A stretch of 64,000 bases of DNA, taken from NCBI GenBank assembly GCA_025359885.1, contig JANYDG010000053.1, positions 1-64,000 on the forward strand. The letters are read 5' to 3'. This document shows positions 34,726 through 43,168 of this stretch, in pieces. Every line of letters starts with the position of its first letter. Positions within the stretch are counted from its first letter, which is position 1. This DNA is from Acidobacteriota bacterium (GTDB lineage: Bacteria > Acidobacteriota > Terriglobia > Terriglobales > Acidobacteriaceae). Both the position numbers and the translations under genes were made by a program. The notes below the pieces were generated by a model, which worked only from the letters and a program-made list of their open reading frames with translations, was not told the DNA's origin and ran no database searches.

Positions 34726-35862
34726 TTGCTTTATTGGCTGTTGTATCAAAAGCTCTTTCCGTACTTTCATCCATTCCGAATTTTTCGCTATTTGACGTTC
34801 AGGACGGCCTTTGCCTCGCTGACGGCGCTTTTGATTGCGCTGCTGATCGGGCCATTCGTCATTGAAAAGCTGCGCCAGTTCCAGATTTCCCAGTACATCC
34901 GAGATGAGGGGCCAGAGTCGCACAAGAAGAAGTCGGGTACCCCGACGATGGGCGGGGTTCTGATTGCAATTGCCATCCTGCTGCCGACCGTGCTGTGGTC
35001 TGACCCCGCAAATCCGTTTGTGTGGGTGGTGGTGTTTTCTACGCTCGGGTTTGGGGCCATTGGCTTTGCCGACGACTACATCAAAGTGGTGAAACGGCGC
35101 AACCTGGGGCTGACGGCGCGCGCGAAGTTGTTCTGGCAGATCCTGGTTTCGCTGGCAATTGCCGTCTCCCTGGTGGTGCTCCAACAGTTTCGGGTGTTTT
35201 CCACGCGCATGACGGTGCCGTTTGCCAAGGCGTTTCACCCGGATATGACATGGCCGTGGCTGGGGCAGATAACCCACGTGGGCATGCTGGCATTTCTGCC
35301 TTTCGTCATTTTTGTCACGCTGGTCATTGTGTTTTCTTCCAATGCGGTGAACCTGACGGACGGTCTGGATGGCCTGGCCATTGGCTGCACGATCATTGCC
35401 GCGGGTGCACTCGCCGTGCTGACCTATGTGAGCGGGCACGTGGTTTTTGCCGACTATCTTGAGTTGCAGAGGATGCCGATGGTTGCGGAACTGACGGTAT
35501 TCTGCGGTGCGATGGTGGGCGCATCGATTGGATTTCTCTGGTACAACGCTCATCCGGCAGAGGTGTTCATGGGCGACGTGGGTTCGCTGGCGTTGGGCGG
35601 CGCGATTTCGACAGTCGCGGTCATTATTCGCCAGGAGCTCCTGCTGCCGTTTATCGGTGGAATTTTTGTTCTGGAGGCGCTCTCGGTAATTTTGCAGGTG
35701 GGCAGTTACAAGCTGCGCAATGGGAAGCGTATCTTCAAGATGGCACCGCTGCATCACCACTTTGAACTGCTGGGTTGGAAGGAATCGAAAGTCATTGCGC
35801 GGTTCTGGATTGCCGCACTGGTGTTTGCATTGTTTGCACTCACAACGCTGAAACTCCGGTAG
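34726..35862 (+). CDS. mraY: Phospho-MurNAc-pentapeptide transferase MraY
   Basis: A 378-residue polytopic inner-membrane enzyme that transfers phospho-MurNAc-pentapeptide to undecaprenyl phosphate, giving lipid I. Signature motifs are [55 protein letters not shown] and [13 protein letters not shown]. About ten transmembrane helices fit the family. Start TTG 34726 (MLYWLLYQK) has GGAG 5-6 bp upstream. The 136-bp gap after the lactamase gene contains no evident gene and may hold an internal promoter. Confidence 0.96.
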   Translation: MLYWLLYQKLFPYFHPFRIFRYLTFRTAFASLTALLIALLIGPFVIEKLRQFQISQYIRDEGPESHKKKSGTPTMGGVLIAIAILLPTVLWSDPANPFVWVVVFSTLGFGAIGFADDYIKVVKRRNLGLTARAKLFWQILVSLAIAVSLVVLQQFRVFSTRMTVPFAKAFHPDMTWPWLGQITHVGMLAFLPFVIFVTLVIVFSSNAVNLTDGLDGLAIGCTIIAAGALAVLTYVSGHVVFADYLELQRMPMVAELTVFCGAMVGASIGFLWYNAHPAEVFMGDVGSLALGGAISTVAVIIRQELLLPFIGGIFVLEALSVILQVGSYKLRNGKRIFKMAPLHHHFELLGWKESKVIARFWIAALVFALFALTTLKLR

Positions 35863-35954
35863 AAGACTGCGACCGACAGTGGCGGGAGTGACACAATTGA
35901 AATCAGCGGGTCAGCAGGTTTGCACTTCAGTTGGTAAGCGGCGCGGGAGTTGGG

Positions 35955-37328
35955 ATGGAGTTGAAGGGCAAGAAGGTACTCGTTGTGGGCCTGGGCAAGT
36001 CGGGTTTGGCGGCCGCATTGTTTCTGCGCCAGCGTGGGGCACAGGTGACTGTGTCTGATATGCGGAGCGCAGCGGCTCTGGCCCGGGAGATTCCGGCTCT
36101 GCTGGAACAGGGCGTCATGGTGGAATCGGGCGGGCATGGTCTGCTGACATTTCGTCGTCAGGACTTGATCGTCGTGAGCCCCGGTGTTCCGCTGGATACC
36201 CCTGAGCTGGTGCAGGTCAAGGCGTTTGGGCTGCCTGTGATTGGCGAGTTGGAACTGGCGGCACAGTTTTTGAAGGGCAACATTCTTGCAATTACCGGCT
36301 CGAATGGAAAGACAACGACCACCGTCCTGACCGGGGAGTGTTTGATTGCAGCGGGGCTTCCGACTCTGGTGGGGGGCAACATTGGCGTGCCGGTCGTCGA
36401 TCTGATTGCAAAAACCTCGGATAAAAGCTGGTCGGTGCTGGAGGTTTCGAGCTTCCAGTTGGAGAGCACTCGGCTTTTCCATCCTCGGATCGCGGTCATT
36501 CTCAACATTACGCCCGACCATCTGGACCGGCATGGAACGTTTGAGAAATACGCGCTTGCCAAGGAGCGAATCTTTGCTGCCCAGGGGGCCGGTGATTTTC
36601 TGGTGCTCAACGCGGACAGCCGGCGGAGCTCCGAAGCCGCAAGTCGATCTTTGGCGACAGTCTACTGGTTTTCGCTGGAGGGCGCAGTCGAACGGGGAGC
36701 CTGGGTCAAAGACGGGCAGGTGGTGTTTCGGGCTGCGGCGGGCGGGCCGGTCGAGTCGATACTACCCCTGGTGGAAATTCCGCTGAAGGGCTCTCATAAC
36801 GTTGAAAACGTGCTGGCAGCCGTTTGCGCAGCGCGGCTGGTTGGGGCTCCGCCGGCGGCGATTGCCAAGGCTATCGGGGCGTTTCGCGCCGTGGAGCATC
36901 GGCTGGAATATGTGGCGACGGCGAACGGTGTGGAGTTCTACAACGACTCAAAGGCCACCAATGTGGACGCCGCCGCGAAAGCGATTGCAGCCTTTCCGGG
37001 TTGCATTCACCTCATTCTTGGCGGTAAAGACAAGAACTCGAACTACGCCGATCTTTCAGACCTCCTGCGCAAACGGGTGAAGGCGGTGTACACCATCGGT
37101 TCAGCGGCGGTGAAGATCGAAACGCAGATTCGCGGCATGGTGCATGTGGTTCCCTGCGAGACGCTGGAAAAGGCTGTCGCCACGGCGAGCAGGGCGGCGC
37201 ATCCGGGCGATGTGGTGCTGCTCTCGCCTGCGTGCTCGAGCTTTGACCAGTTTGAGAGCTACGAGCATCGCGGAAAGGTCTTCAAGGACCTGGTACTGGA
37301 ACGGACAGAAATCGGCGAGCGAGGGTAG
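35955..37328 (+). CDS. murD: UDP-MurNAc-L-alanine:D-glutamate ligase
   Basis: The 457-residue cytoplasmic Mur ligase adds D-Glu to UDP-MurNAc-L-Ala. It starts with a Rossmann-like UDP-binding domain (KKVLVVGLGKSGLAAALFL), has P-loop AITGSNGKTTTTVL near residue 115, GGNIGVPVVDL, EVSSFQLEST, LNITPDHLDRHGT, and C-terminal FYNDSKATNVDAAAKAI, ILGGKDKN and LLSPACSSFDQFESYEHRG. ATG 35955 (MELKGKK) is chosen over an upstream TTG at 35931 because GGGAG lies 6-8 bp before it and it gives the usual N-terminus. ftsW starts 3 bp after the stop. Confidence 0.95.
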   Translation: MELKGKKVLVVGLGKSGLAAALFLRQRGAQVTVSDMRSAAALAREIPALLEQGVMVESGGHGLLTFRRQDLIVVSPGVPLDTPELVQVKAFGLPVIGELELAAQFLKGNILAITGSNGKTTTTVLTGECLIAAGLPTLVGGNIGVPVVDLIAKTSDKSWSVLEVSSFQLESTRLFHPRIAVILNITPDHLDRHGTFEKYALAKERIFAAQGAGDFLVLNADSRRSSEAASRSLATVYWFSLEGAVERGAWVKDGQVVFRAAAGGPVESILPLVEIPLKGSHNVENVLAAVCAARLVGAPPAAIAKAIGAFRAVEHRLEYVATANGVEFYNDSKATNVDAAAKAIAAFPGCIHLILGGKDKNSNYADLSDLLRKRVKAVYTIGSAAVKIETQIRGMVHVVPCETLEKAVATASRAAHPGDVVLLSPACSSFDQFESYEHRGKVFKDLVLERTEIGERG

Positions 37329-37331
37329 GCG

Positions 37332-38426
37332 ATGGCAAAGCGTGTCGGGGTAGATAAATGGCTGTTTTTCACCACGCTTTCACTGGTGGTGGTGGGTTTG
37401 GCCATGGTTTTTTCTGCCTCCGCGGTCATGGCCCAGGAGCGATTTGGATCGCCCTACACTTTTCTTGGCCGCCAGGCACTCTGGGCACTTCTGGGCGTCA
37501 TCGCGATGGTCGTGCTGATGAAGGTGGACTATCGGCGTTACAACTCAAAGAAGTTTATCTATCCGGCGATGGCGATTACGCTCGCCTTGCTGGTGGGAGT
37601 TTTTGTTCTGCCTGGTTCGCACGCCACGCATCGCTGGATCCGATTTGGCCCGTTCTTCACCTTTCAGCCATCAGAAATTGCAAAACCCATGCTGGCGATG
37701 TACCTGGCATGGTTTTTGCATACGCGCCTCAATGCGATGCGAGATTGGCGACATACACTGGTCCCGGCCGTGCTGCCGGCGGTGGTGCTGCTGGGCCTGG
37801 TGGTGAAAGAGCCGGATCTGGGTACAGCATTGGTGCTCGCTGGCATGACGGCGCTGGTGCTGTTGGTATCTGGAATGCAGTGGCGCTACTTTGCCGGAGC
37901 CGTTGCGGCGGTGGTTCCGATTCTCGGCGTGTTGCTTTTCATGGTGCCGTGGCGGCGGGCACGCATGATGGTCTTTCTGCACCCGGAGGCTGACCCGCAG
38001 GGCGCTGGCTTTCACATCAACCAGTCATTGATCGCGGTGGGAACGGGCGGCTGGACGGGGCGCGGCTACATGGAGGGCGTGCAAAAGCTCTTTTACCTGC
38101 CGGAGCCGCACACGGATTTCATCATGGCTAATATTGCCGAGGAGTGGGGATTTCTCGGCGCGCTCTTCATTCTGCTCCTGTTTGTCGTGCTCGGCGTCCG
38201 TGGGTTACGCACCGTCTTTTTGCTGCGCGACCCGTTTGCACGGCTGCTGGCATTTGGAATTACGACCACGATTCTCATCCAGGCGCTCTTTAATATGAGT
38301 GTGGTGGTGTCGCTACTGCCGACCAAGGGCATTCCGCTGCCGTTTATTTCTTCTGGCGGAACCTCGCTTTGCATCATGCTGGCCAGTATCGGCATTCTGC
38401 TCAACCTGACCCGTGAGATCGATTGA
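37332..38426 (+). CDS. ftsW: Septal peptidoglycan glycosyltransferase FtsW (SEDS family)
   Basis: A 364-residue SEDS polymerase with about ten transmembrane helices. It polymerises lipid II at the septum with FtsI. Motifs include ASAVMAQERFG after the first helix, HRWIRFGPFTFQPSE-type sequence (here ATHRWIRFGPFF and FQPSEIAKPML), the VKEPDLGTALVL loop, GAGFHINQSLIAVGTGG, LPEPHTDFIMANIAEEWGF and KGIPLPFISSGGTSL. The DLGTAL Asp corresponds to the catalytic position described for RodA/FtsW. Spacing of 3 bp to murD and overlap of 14 bp with murG indicate an operon. Confidence 0.95.
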   Translation: MAKRVGVDKWLFFTTLSLVVVGLAMVFSASAVMAQERFGSPYTFLGRQALWALLGVIAMVVLMKVDYRRYNSKKFIYPAMAITLALLVGVFVLPGSHATHRWIRFGPFFTFQPSEIAKPMLAMYLAWFLHTRLNAMRDWRHTLVPAVLPAVVLLGLVVKEPDLGTALVLAGMTALVLLVSGMQWRYFAGAVAAVVPILGVLLFMVPWRRARMMVFLHPEADPQGAGFHINQSLIAVGTGGWTGRGYMEGVQKLFYLPEPHTDFIMANIAEEWGFLGALFILLLFVVLGVRGLRTVFLLRDPFARLLAFGITTTILIQALFNMSVVVSLLPTKGIPLPFISSGGTSLCIMLASIGILLNLTREID

Positions 38427-39540
38427 ATTGACTGGTTTGATTCAGTTGACCGGCTTCCCGGTTCCTCGAATACTCATTGCCGGAGGCGGCACCGGCGGGC
38501 ATATCATCCCGGCGCTGGCGGTGGCGCGAGAGCTGCGTTCTCGCTATAACGCTGAGATTCTCTTTGTTGGCACGGCGCGTGGCATGGAGTCGCGGCTGGT
38601 TCCAGAGGCGGGCTTCCGCCTGGAACTCATTGAGATTGGCCCGCTGAACCAGGTTTCACTAGCCACCAAGCTGCGCACTTTGGCGGGACTTCCGCTCAGT
38701 CTTGTGGCTTGTTCAAAGCTTATTTCTCAATTCAAAGCCGATGCGGTGTTTGGTGTCGGCGGCTATGCTTCGGGGCCGGCCATGGGGGCAGCCATCCTGC
38801 GGGGAGTGCCGACAATGGCCTTTGAACCGAACGCAGTGCCGGGTATGGCAAACCGGCTGGTGGGCCGATGGGTACGGGCTGCTGCGGTCAATTTTCCACC
38901 GGCGGCTGCGTGGTTTCGCAATGCCGAGGTTACGGGCATTCCGGTGCGTCCGGAGTTCTTTGCGCTGCAGCCGCTGGCGGACGATGCAGCTCCGCACCTG
39001 CTGGTTTTTGGCGGTTCGCAGGGCGCTCGTCTATTCAACACGCTTTTGCCGCCCCTGGTTCCTGGGATGCTGGCTGCGGTTCCAGGGCTGACGATTTTGC
39101 ATCAGGCAGGCGCGCGCCATGCGGAAAGCACACGGGCAGCGTATGTTTCGTCAGGAGCAGACCCAGCGCGCTGGCGGGTTGAAGCATTTCTCGACGCGAT
39201 GGCAGAGCGTATTGGCGAGGCTAATCTGGTGATGGCGCGCAGCGGAGCCTCCACGGTGGCGGAACTGGCGGCAGCGGGCAAGCCGGCTCTGCTCGTTCCG
39301 TTCGCGGCAGCGGCGGACAACCATCAGCGCAGCAACGCGTTGGTCATGGTGCAGGCTGGAGCTGCGGTGATGGTCGAGGAGCGCGAACTGAGTGTGTCCG
39401 GGAAGTTGGCCGAGGCGTTGATCGGGCTGCTCAAGGATGGAGAACGGCTGGCGCGGATGGGCGAGCAGGCACGGAGCCTGGCGCGTCCTGATGCCGCCGA
39501 GCAGATTGCGAAGCGGCTTTTCGATCTTGCCCGCGTTTAG
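38413..39540 (+). CDS. murG: UDP-GlcNAc:lipid I N-acetylglucosaminyltransferase MurG
   Basis: A GT28-family glycosyltransferase on the inner face of the membrane that makes lipid II. The 375-residue protein has the N-terminal G-loop AGGGTGGHIIPALAVA, VFGVGGYASGPAM, FEPNAVPGMANR, the second G-loop VFGGSQGARLFN, and the UDP-GlcNAc-binding region RSGASTVAELAAAGKPALLV followed by DNHQ. GTG 38413 overlaps ftsW by 14 bp. Later TTG codons between 38428 and 38446 could also serve, because the first ~15 residues precede the conserved domain and no strong ribosome site is seen. Confidence 0.94.
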   Translation: MRSIELTGLIQLTGFPVPRILIAGGGTGGHIIPALAVARELRSRYNAEILFVGTARGMESRLVPEAGFRLELIEIGPLNQVSLATKLRTLAGLPLSLVACSKLISQFKADAVFGVGGYASGPAMGAAILRGVPTMAFEPNAVPGMANRLVGRWVRAAAVNFPPAAAWFRNAEVTGIPVRPEFFALQPLADDAAPHLLVFGGSQGARLFNTLLPPLVPGMLAAVPGLTILHQAGARHAESTRAAYVSSGADPARWRVEAFLDAMAERIGEANLVMARSGASTVAELAAAGKPALLVPFAAAADNHQRSNALVMVQAGAAVMVEERELSVSGKLAEALIGLLKDGERLARMGEQARSLARPDAAEQIAKRLFDLARV

Positions 39541-39582
39541 TTTCTGGCGCAGCGAAAGCCCCTTTTTTCCCATCAATTGAAG

Positions 39583-39610
39583 CAGGGGACGAGCCGAAGC
39601 CCGTCCCCTG
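39583..39610. terminator. Hairpin between convergent murG and the glycine-rich gene
   Basis: CAGGGGACG pairs with CGTCCCCTG, extended by an inner GC-CGAA-GC after one A-C mismatch: a 12-bp stem with a CGAA loop. No T-run flanks it on either strand, but its place 42 bp after murG and 20 bp after the convergent gene suits a shared 3' end. Confidence 0.55.
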
Positions 39611-39630
39611 TGGTTCTGCGTTGTCGTAAA

Positions 39631-40686
39631 TTACCGGTGACCGCCGCCGTGTGCACCGCCGCCGCCGCCACCACCCATGTGGCCGCCACCACCACCGAAT
39701 CCGCCGCCGCCACCCATATGGCCGCCGCCGCCGCCACCGCTGGGATGACCACCGCCAAATCCACCGCCGCCACCGGGATGACCACCGCCGACCGCTCCAG
39801 GGCGTCCCCCATATCCGCCGGGGTTGCCACCGCCAAATCCGCCGCCAGGGCGTCCGCCGTAGCCTGGGTTGCCGCCGTAGTTAGGATGTCCGCCGCCGAC
39901 TGCACCGGGATAGCCGCCAAAGCTCCCGCCAGGTCTTCCGCCGGGGTTTCCGTTACTGGGCCTTCCGCCAAATCCACCTACGGGAGGGGTGTAGTTGCGG
40001 GGGCCTGTTGCTCCCCCACCATAGATCGGGCGTCCGGGGATGGGCGAGTGATTGCCGCCCGAGCCGGGGCCACCGTTGTAGATCGGGTGACCGCCATTGC
40101 GGCCGGTTGGGTCGCCGCTGCCGATGGCACCCGAGCGGCCAACCACTCCGCCGTAGACAGGGCGACCTACGCCGCCTCGGTTTCCGTCTCCATTGCCGTA
40201 GCCATTCCCATTGCCCCGATTGCCATCACGGCCCCTGTCGCCATCACGACCACGATCGCCATCTCTACCTCGACCGTCCCGGTCCCGGTCCCAATCTCGG
40301 TCACGATCACCATATCTGTAGCCGTACCCGCCATAGCCATAGCCACCGTAACCGTATCCACCGTACCCATAGCCGTCATAGCCATAGCCACCGTATCCGA
40401 AGCTGCGGCCGTACCAGGGGCCAATGCCAAGGAAGAGGCCTTCGTTGAACCATTCCGGGCCGTAATAGCCATAAGGGGCGCAGTCATAGGGGTAATAAGA
40501 GTAGTAGCCGTATTCGCACTCTGGCGGGCCATACGCATATGGAACCGGGGCGAGAACCGGGCCGAAGCCGACGCCGACGAAGACGTGGGCGCGGGCCGGG
40601 GTTGCGGCTGAGAAAGCTACCATCAAAAGCGCGGCCAGCAGAACGGGGCGCAGAATCGAGCGCAGAATCGGATGTAGATACCGCAT
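39631..40686 (-). CDS. Secreted glycine-rich low-complexity protein
   Basis: A 351-residue protein with signal peptide (about residues 1-33, ending ATPARA). It has an aromatic segment with GYYSYYPYD, then GYGGYGYGGYG repeats (about 97-123), a highly charged RDRDWDRDRDGRGRDGDR stretch, and a C-terminal half dominated by Gly, Pro and His (GGGHPGGGGGFGGGHPSGG). GGAGG precedes the ATG. Such sequences are disordered or form wall-associated structural material. No enzymatic motif is seen. It lies on the minus strand inside the division cluster, between murG and murC. Confidence 0.75.
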   Translation of the reverse strand: MRYLHPILRSILRPVLLAALLMVAFSAATPARAHVFVGVGFGPVLAPVPYAYGPPECEYGYYSYYPYDCAPYGYYGPEWFNEGLFLGIGPWYGRSFGYGGYGYDGYGYGGYGYGGYGYGGYGYRYGDRDRDWDRDRDGRGRDGDRGRDGDRGRDGNRGNGNGYGNGDGNRGGVGRPVYGGVVGRSGAIGSGDPTGRNGGHPIYNGGPGSGGNHSPIPGRPIYGGGATGPRNYTPPVGGFGGRPSNGNPGGRPGGSFGGYPGAVGGGHPNYGGNPGYGGRPGGGFGGGNPGGYGGRPGAVGGGHPGGGGGFGGGHPSGGGGGGHMGGGGGFGGGGGHMGGGGGGGAHGGGHR

Positions 40687-41013
40687 GGGAAACCTCCAAT
40701 TGCTTGCCGCCGCTCGCTTGGTCCTGAAAGTCAGGCTTTGCGAGTGGGAGCATCAGGCTCCCTCGGTCAGCTTACGCCGATTTCGGCGCGTCTATCTCCT
40801 TGAACCAAGATCCGCCAGGGAAGTTGCGGTCGAAGTGCAGAGATTCTTTTACAAGTGCCAGTTGAGGTTCGGGCGCAGGCCATATCAGGGTTACTGGTCT
40901 GCGGCAACCAACAAAACGGCCCCTCCACGGTAAAGTGAAGGGGCCGAAGTCAATCGTTGCCTGGCAAATTGAAAGCGTAGGAGGTTCACCTCCCTGCAAG
41001 TTGGAAGGGTCGT
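40687..41013. other. Spacer between two minus-strand secreted-protein genes
   Basis: About 330 bp with a strong terminator for the upstream WxxGxW-type gene (40911-40946) and presumably the promoter of the glycine-rich gene. No coding region is supported. Confidence 0.4.
40911..40946 (-). terminator. Rho-independent terminator after the WxxGxW-type gene
   Basis: On the minus strand CGGCCCCTTCAC pairs with GTGGAGGGGCCG across a TTTACC loop (12 positions, one G-T pair), followed immediately by TTTTGT. Confidence 0.8.
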
Positions 41014-41562
41014 TTAGTGGTTGTCACGGTGATCGCCGCCAAAGCGGTCGTGCCCGCCGCGCTGCTGATTCCATCCCTCGCGATTGCGCTGGTCATTTTC
41101 TCTGCCTTGCCCCCAGCCCTGGTTTTCGTGCCGGTCATCCCTGTGTTCACCGTAGCCGCGATTGCGGTCGCCATCAAAGCGCCGGTCGTTGTTGAAGTGG
41201 CGTTCGTGCTCAAACTCGAAGCCACGCCCGTATCCGTAGCTGCGGTCCCAATCCCGACGACCTTGAAAGACCCACGCGCCGGGCACCCAGTATGCGCCCT
41301 GGTAGTAGCCGGCAACCCAGACGTAGCCCTCGCCTGGAGAGGGACCCATGTATTCGGCTCCTGCCTGATAGCCGTAGCCCTGGCCCTGGTAGCCGCCGCC
41401 GTATTGGTGGCGGTCATAGTCCCGACGGTTTTCGCGACCAAACCGGTGCTCAAACCGCTCGCGGAACTCCTGCGGGAAAGCATTGGCCGCGACCGCACCG
41501 GTTCCTAAAACTCCCGCTGCTACTGTCAATCCGAGCATCCAATTCCGCATCGTGCTTCGCAT
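41014..41562 (-). CDS. Secreted WxxGxW-repeat-like protein
   Basis: A 182-residue protein with signal peptide ending AVAANA. The middle holds GEGYVWVAGYYQGAYWVPGAW (given here as YVWVAGYY and YWVPGAW), which resembles the YXWGXW/WxxGxW repeat family of exported proteins of unknown function. The flanks are rich in Arg, Asp, His and Gly (RDYDRHQYGGG, NDQRNREGWNQQRGG). AAGGAAGG precedes ATG 41562. It is transcribed away from murC, with a perfect 7-bp inverted repeat in the shared upstream region, and is followed by a strong terminator. Confidence 0.75.
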   Translation of the reverse strand: MRSTMRNWMLGLTVAAGVLGTGAVAANAFPQEFRERFEHRFGRENRRDYDRHQYGGGYQGQGYGYQAGAEYMGPSPGEGYVWVAGYYQGAYWVPGAWVFQGRRDWDRSYGYGRGFEFEHERHFNNDRRFDGDRNRGYGEHRDDRHENQGWGQGRENDQRNREGWNQQRGGHDRFGGDHRDNH

Positions 41563-41612
41563 GGCAACCTTCCTTTGTCTCCGGCCGGGGCCGGGAAACT
41601 GCGGACTTTGTC

Positions 41613-41638
41613 GGGTAACTTGTTTGCTGCTGTTACCC
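41613..41638. promoter_or_regulatory. Inverted repeat between murC and the WxxGxW-type gene
   Basis: GGGTAAC (41613-41619) and GTTACCC (41632-41638) are perfect inverted arms with a 12-bp centre, located in the divergent upstream region. It could be an operator or a short hairpin; no regulator is assigned. Confidence 0.3.
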
Positions 41639-41788
41639 GCTGTCCGCCTTCATGTAGGTGCAAACACCGTCTCTCAGAAAGGTTGCGGCCCGCATGTGCC
41701 AGGCGCGAAAAATAAAGATGCGCAACTTTTGCTGGGGTTACGCGTCGTCCTGCGGATACCGGGACAGTGTTAACCTTAGCTTTCGCCT

Positions 41789-43168
41789 ATGTTTATTCAA
41801 CAGCAACACGTCCACTTTATTGGCATTGGCGGCATCGGCATGAGCGGCATTGCCGAGATCCTGTTGACGCTGGGTATGCGCGTCTCTGGCTCTGACCTGC
41901 GCCGCGGGCCGATGACAGACCGTCTTGCCCAGATGGGCGCGATCGTCTACGAGGGCCACGAGCGCGGGCATCTGGGTGACGCGACCGTAGTTGTGACCAG
42001 CTCTGCCGTCAATGCGAGCAACCCTGAGGTCATAGAGGCGCGGGAGCGCAAGATTCCCGTGATCCAACGCGCTGAGATGCTGGCCGAGCTGATGCGGCTC
42101 AAATACGGTATTGCCGTAGCGGGCATGCACGGCAAGACGACGACCACTTCCATGGTTGCCTCGGTGCTGGCGGCGGGCGGTCTCGACCCGACCGTGGTCG
42201 TAGGCGGGCGCGTGGATCAGCTGGGCTCGAATGCACGACTGGGCAGCTCGGAGTATCTGGTAGCCGAGGCAGACGAGAGCGACCGGTCGTTTTTGAAGCT
42301 GTCGCCGATTCTCGCCATCGTCACCAACCTCGACCGTGAACACATGGATTGCTACCGCGACATGCAGGATGTCGAGTCGGCATTCCTGACTTTCATGGAC
42401 AAGGTACCGTTCTATGGCGCGGTGACAGCCTGCGTGGACAATCCCCTGCTGGCCGCGATTCTGCCCCAGGTCAAGCGGCGCGTGCTGACATACGGCGAAT
42501 CGGCTGCGGCAGATTACCGGCTTGAAGTGCTGGCGAGCGGCGGCGATGGCGGGTTTGCGCGCTTTCAGGTAGTGACGGCGCAGGGGCCGCTGGGTCCGTT
42601 TGCGCTGCGTGTTCCCGGAAAGCATAACGTGCTGAATGCGACGGCTGCGGTCGCCATCGCCCATCAACTTGCAGTTTCAGCGGACAGGATTGCCGAGGGT
42701 CTCGCCAACTTTCGCGGCGTTGACCGGCGCTTTCAATTGCGCGGCACGGCCCAGGGCGTCGCCGTGGTGGACGACTACGGGCACCATCCGACCGAGATCG
42801 TGGCGACGCTTGGGGCAGCTCGCGAGTGCGGCTACAAGCGCATTCACGTGCTCTTTCAGCCCCACCGCTATACCCGTACCCGCGACCTGTTCGAGGAGTT
42901 CGCCGGGGCCTTTGCACAGGCCGACACCGTGACCGTGCTGCCGATCTACGCGGCAAGCGAAGAGCCCATCCCCGGCATCACGGCGGAGTCGCTGGTTGCG
43001 CGCATTCAGGGAGCACAGGCGCATTACGCGCCGGACTTCCCGAGCGCGGTCGAGCGAGTGGTGGCAATGGCTGCGCCGGGAGATTTGATTCTGACGCTGG
43101 GCGCGGGCAGCGTAGGCCAGCTTGCGCCGCAGGTATTGGCGGCGCTCCAAGAGACCGCGAACGTTTAG
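41789..43168 (+). CDS. murC: UDP-N-acetylmuramate:L-alanine ligase
   Basis: The 459-residue Mur ligase attaches L-Ala to UDP-MurNAc, the first peptide step. The N-terminus has the dinucleotide-like HFIGIGGIGMSGIAEIL; the P-loop is VAGMHGKTTTTSM near residue 109; then AEADESDRSFL, TNLDREHMDCY, the C-terminal VVDDYGHHPTEI and VLFQPHRYTRTRDLFEEF. It stands alone on the plus strand, separated from murG by two minus-strand genes, so it needs its own promoter. Its TAG overlaps the TAA of the convergent peptidase gene by two bases. Confidence 0.95.
   Translation: MFIQQQHVHFIGIGGIGMSGIAEILLTLGMRVSGSDLRRGPMTDRLAQMGAIVYEGHERGHLGDATVVVTSSAVNASNPEVIEARERKIPVIQRAEMLAELMRLKYGIAVAGMHGKTTTTSMVASVLAAGGLDPTVVVGGRVDQLGSNARLGSSEYLVAEADESDRSFLKLSPILAIVTNLDREHMDCYRDMQDVESAFLTFMDKVPFYGAVTACVDNPLLAAILPQVKRRVLTYGESAAADYRLEVLASGGDGGFARFQVVTAQGPLGPFALRVPGKHNVLNATAAVAIAHQLAVSADRIAEGLANFRGVDRRFQLRGTAQGVAVVDDYGHHPTEIVATLGAARECGYKRIHVLFQPHRYTRTRDLFEEFAGAFAQADTVTVLPIYAASEEPIPGITAESLVARIQGAQAHYAPDFPSAVERVVAMAAPGDLILTLGAGSVGQLAPQVLAALQETANV

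Noticed and set aside
39577-40611. 344-residue plus-strand open frame rich in Ala, Val, Ile and Thr
   Set aside because: It is the antisense of the repetitive glycine-rich gene, which has a signal peptide and a good ribosome site.
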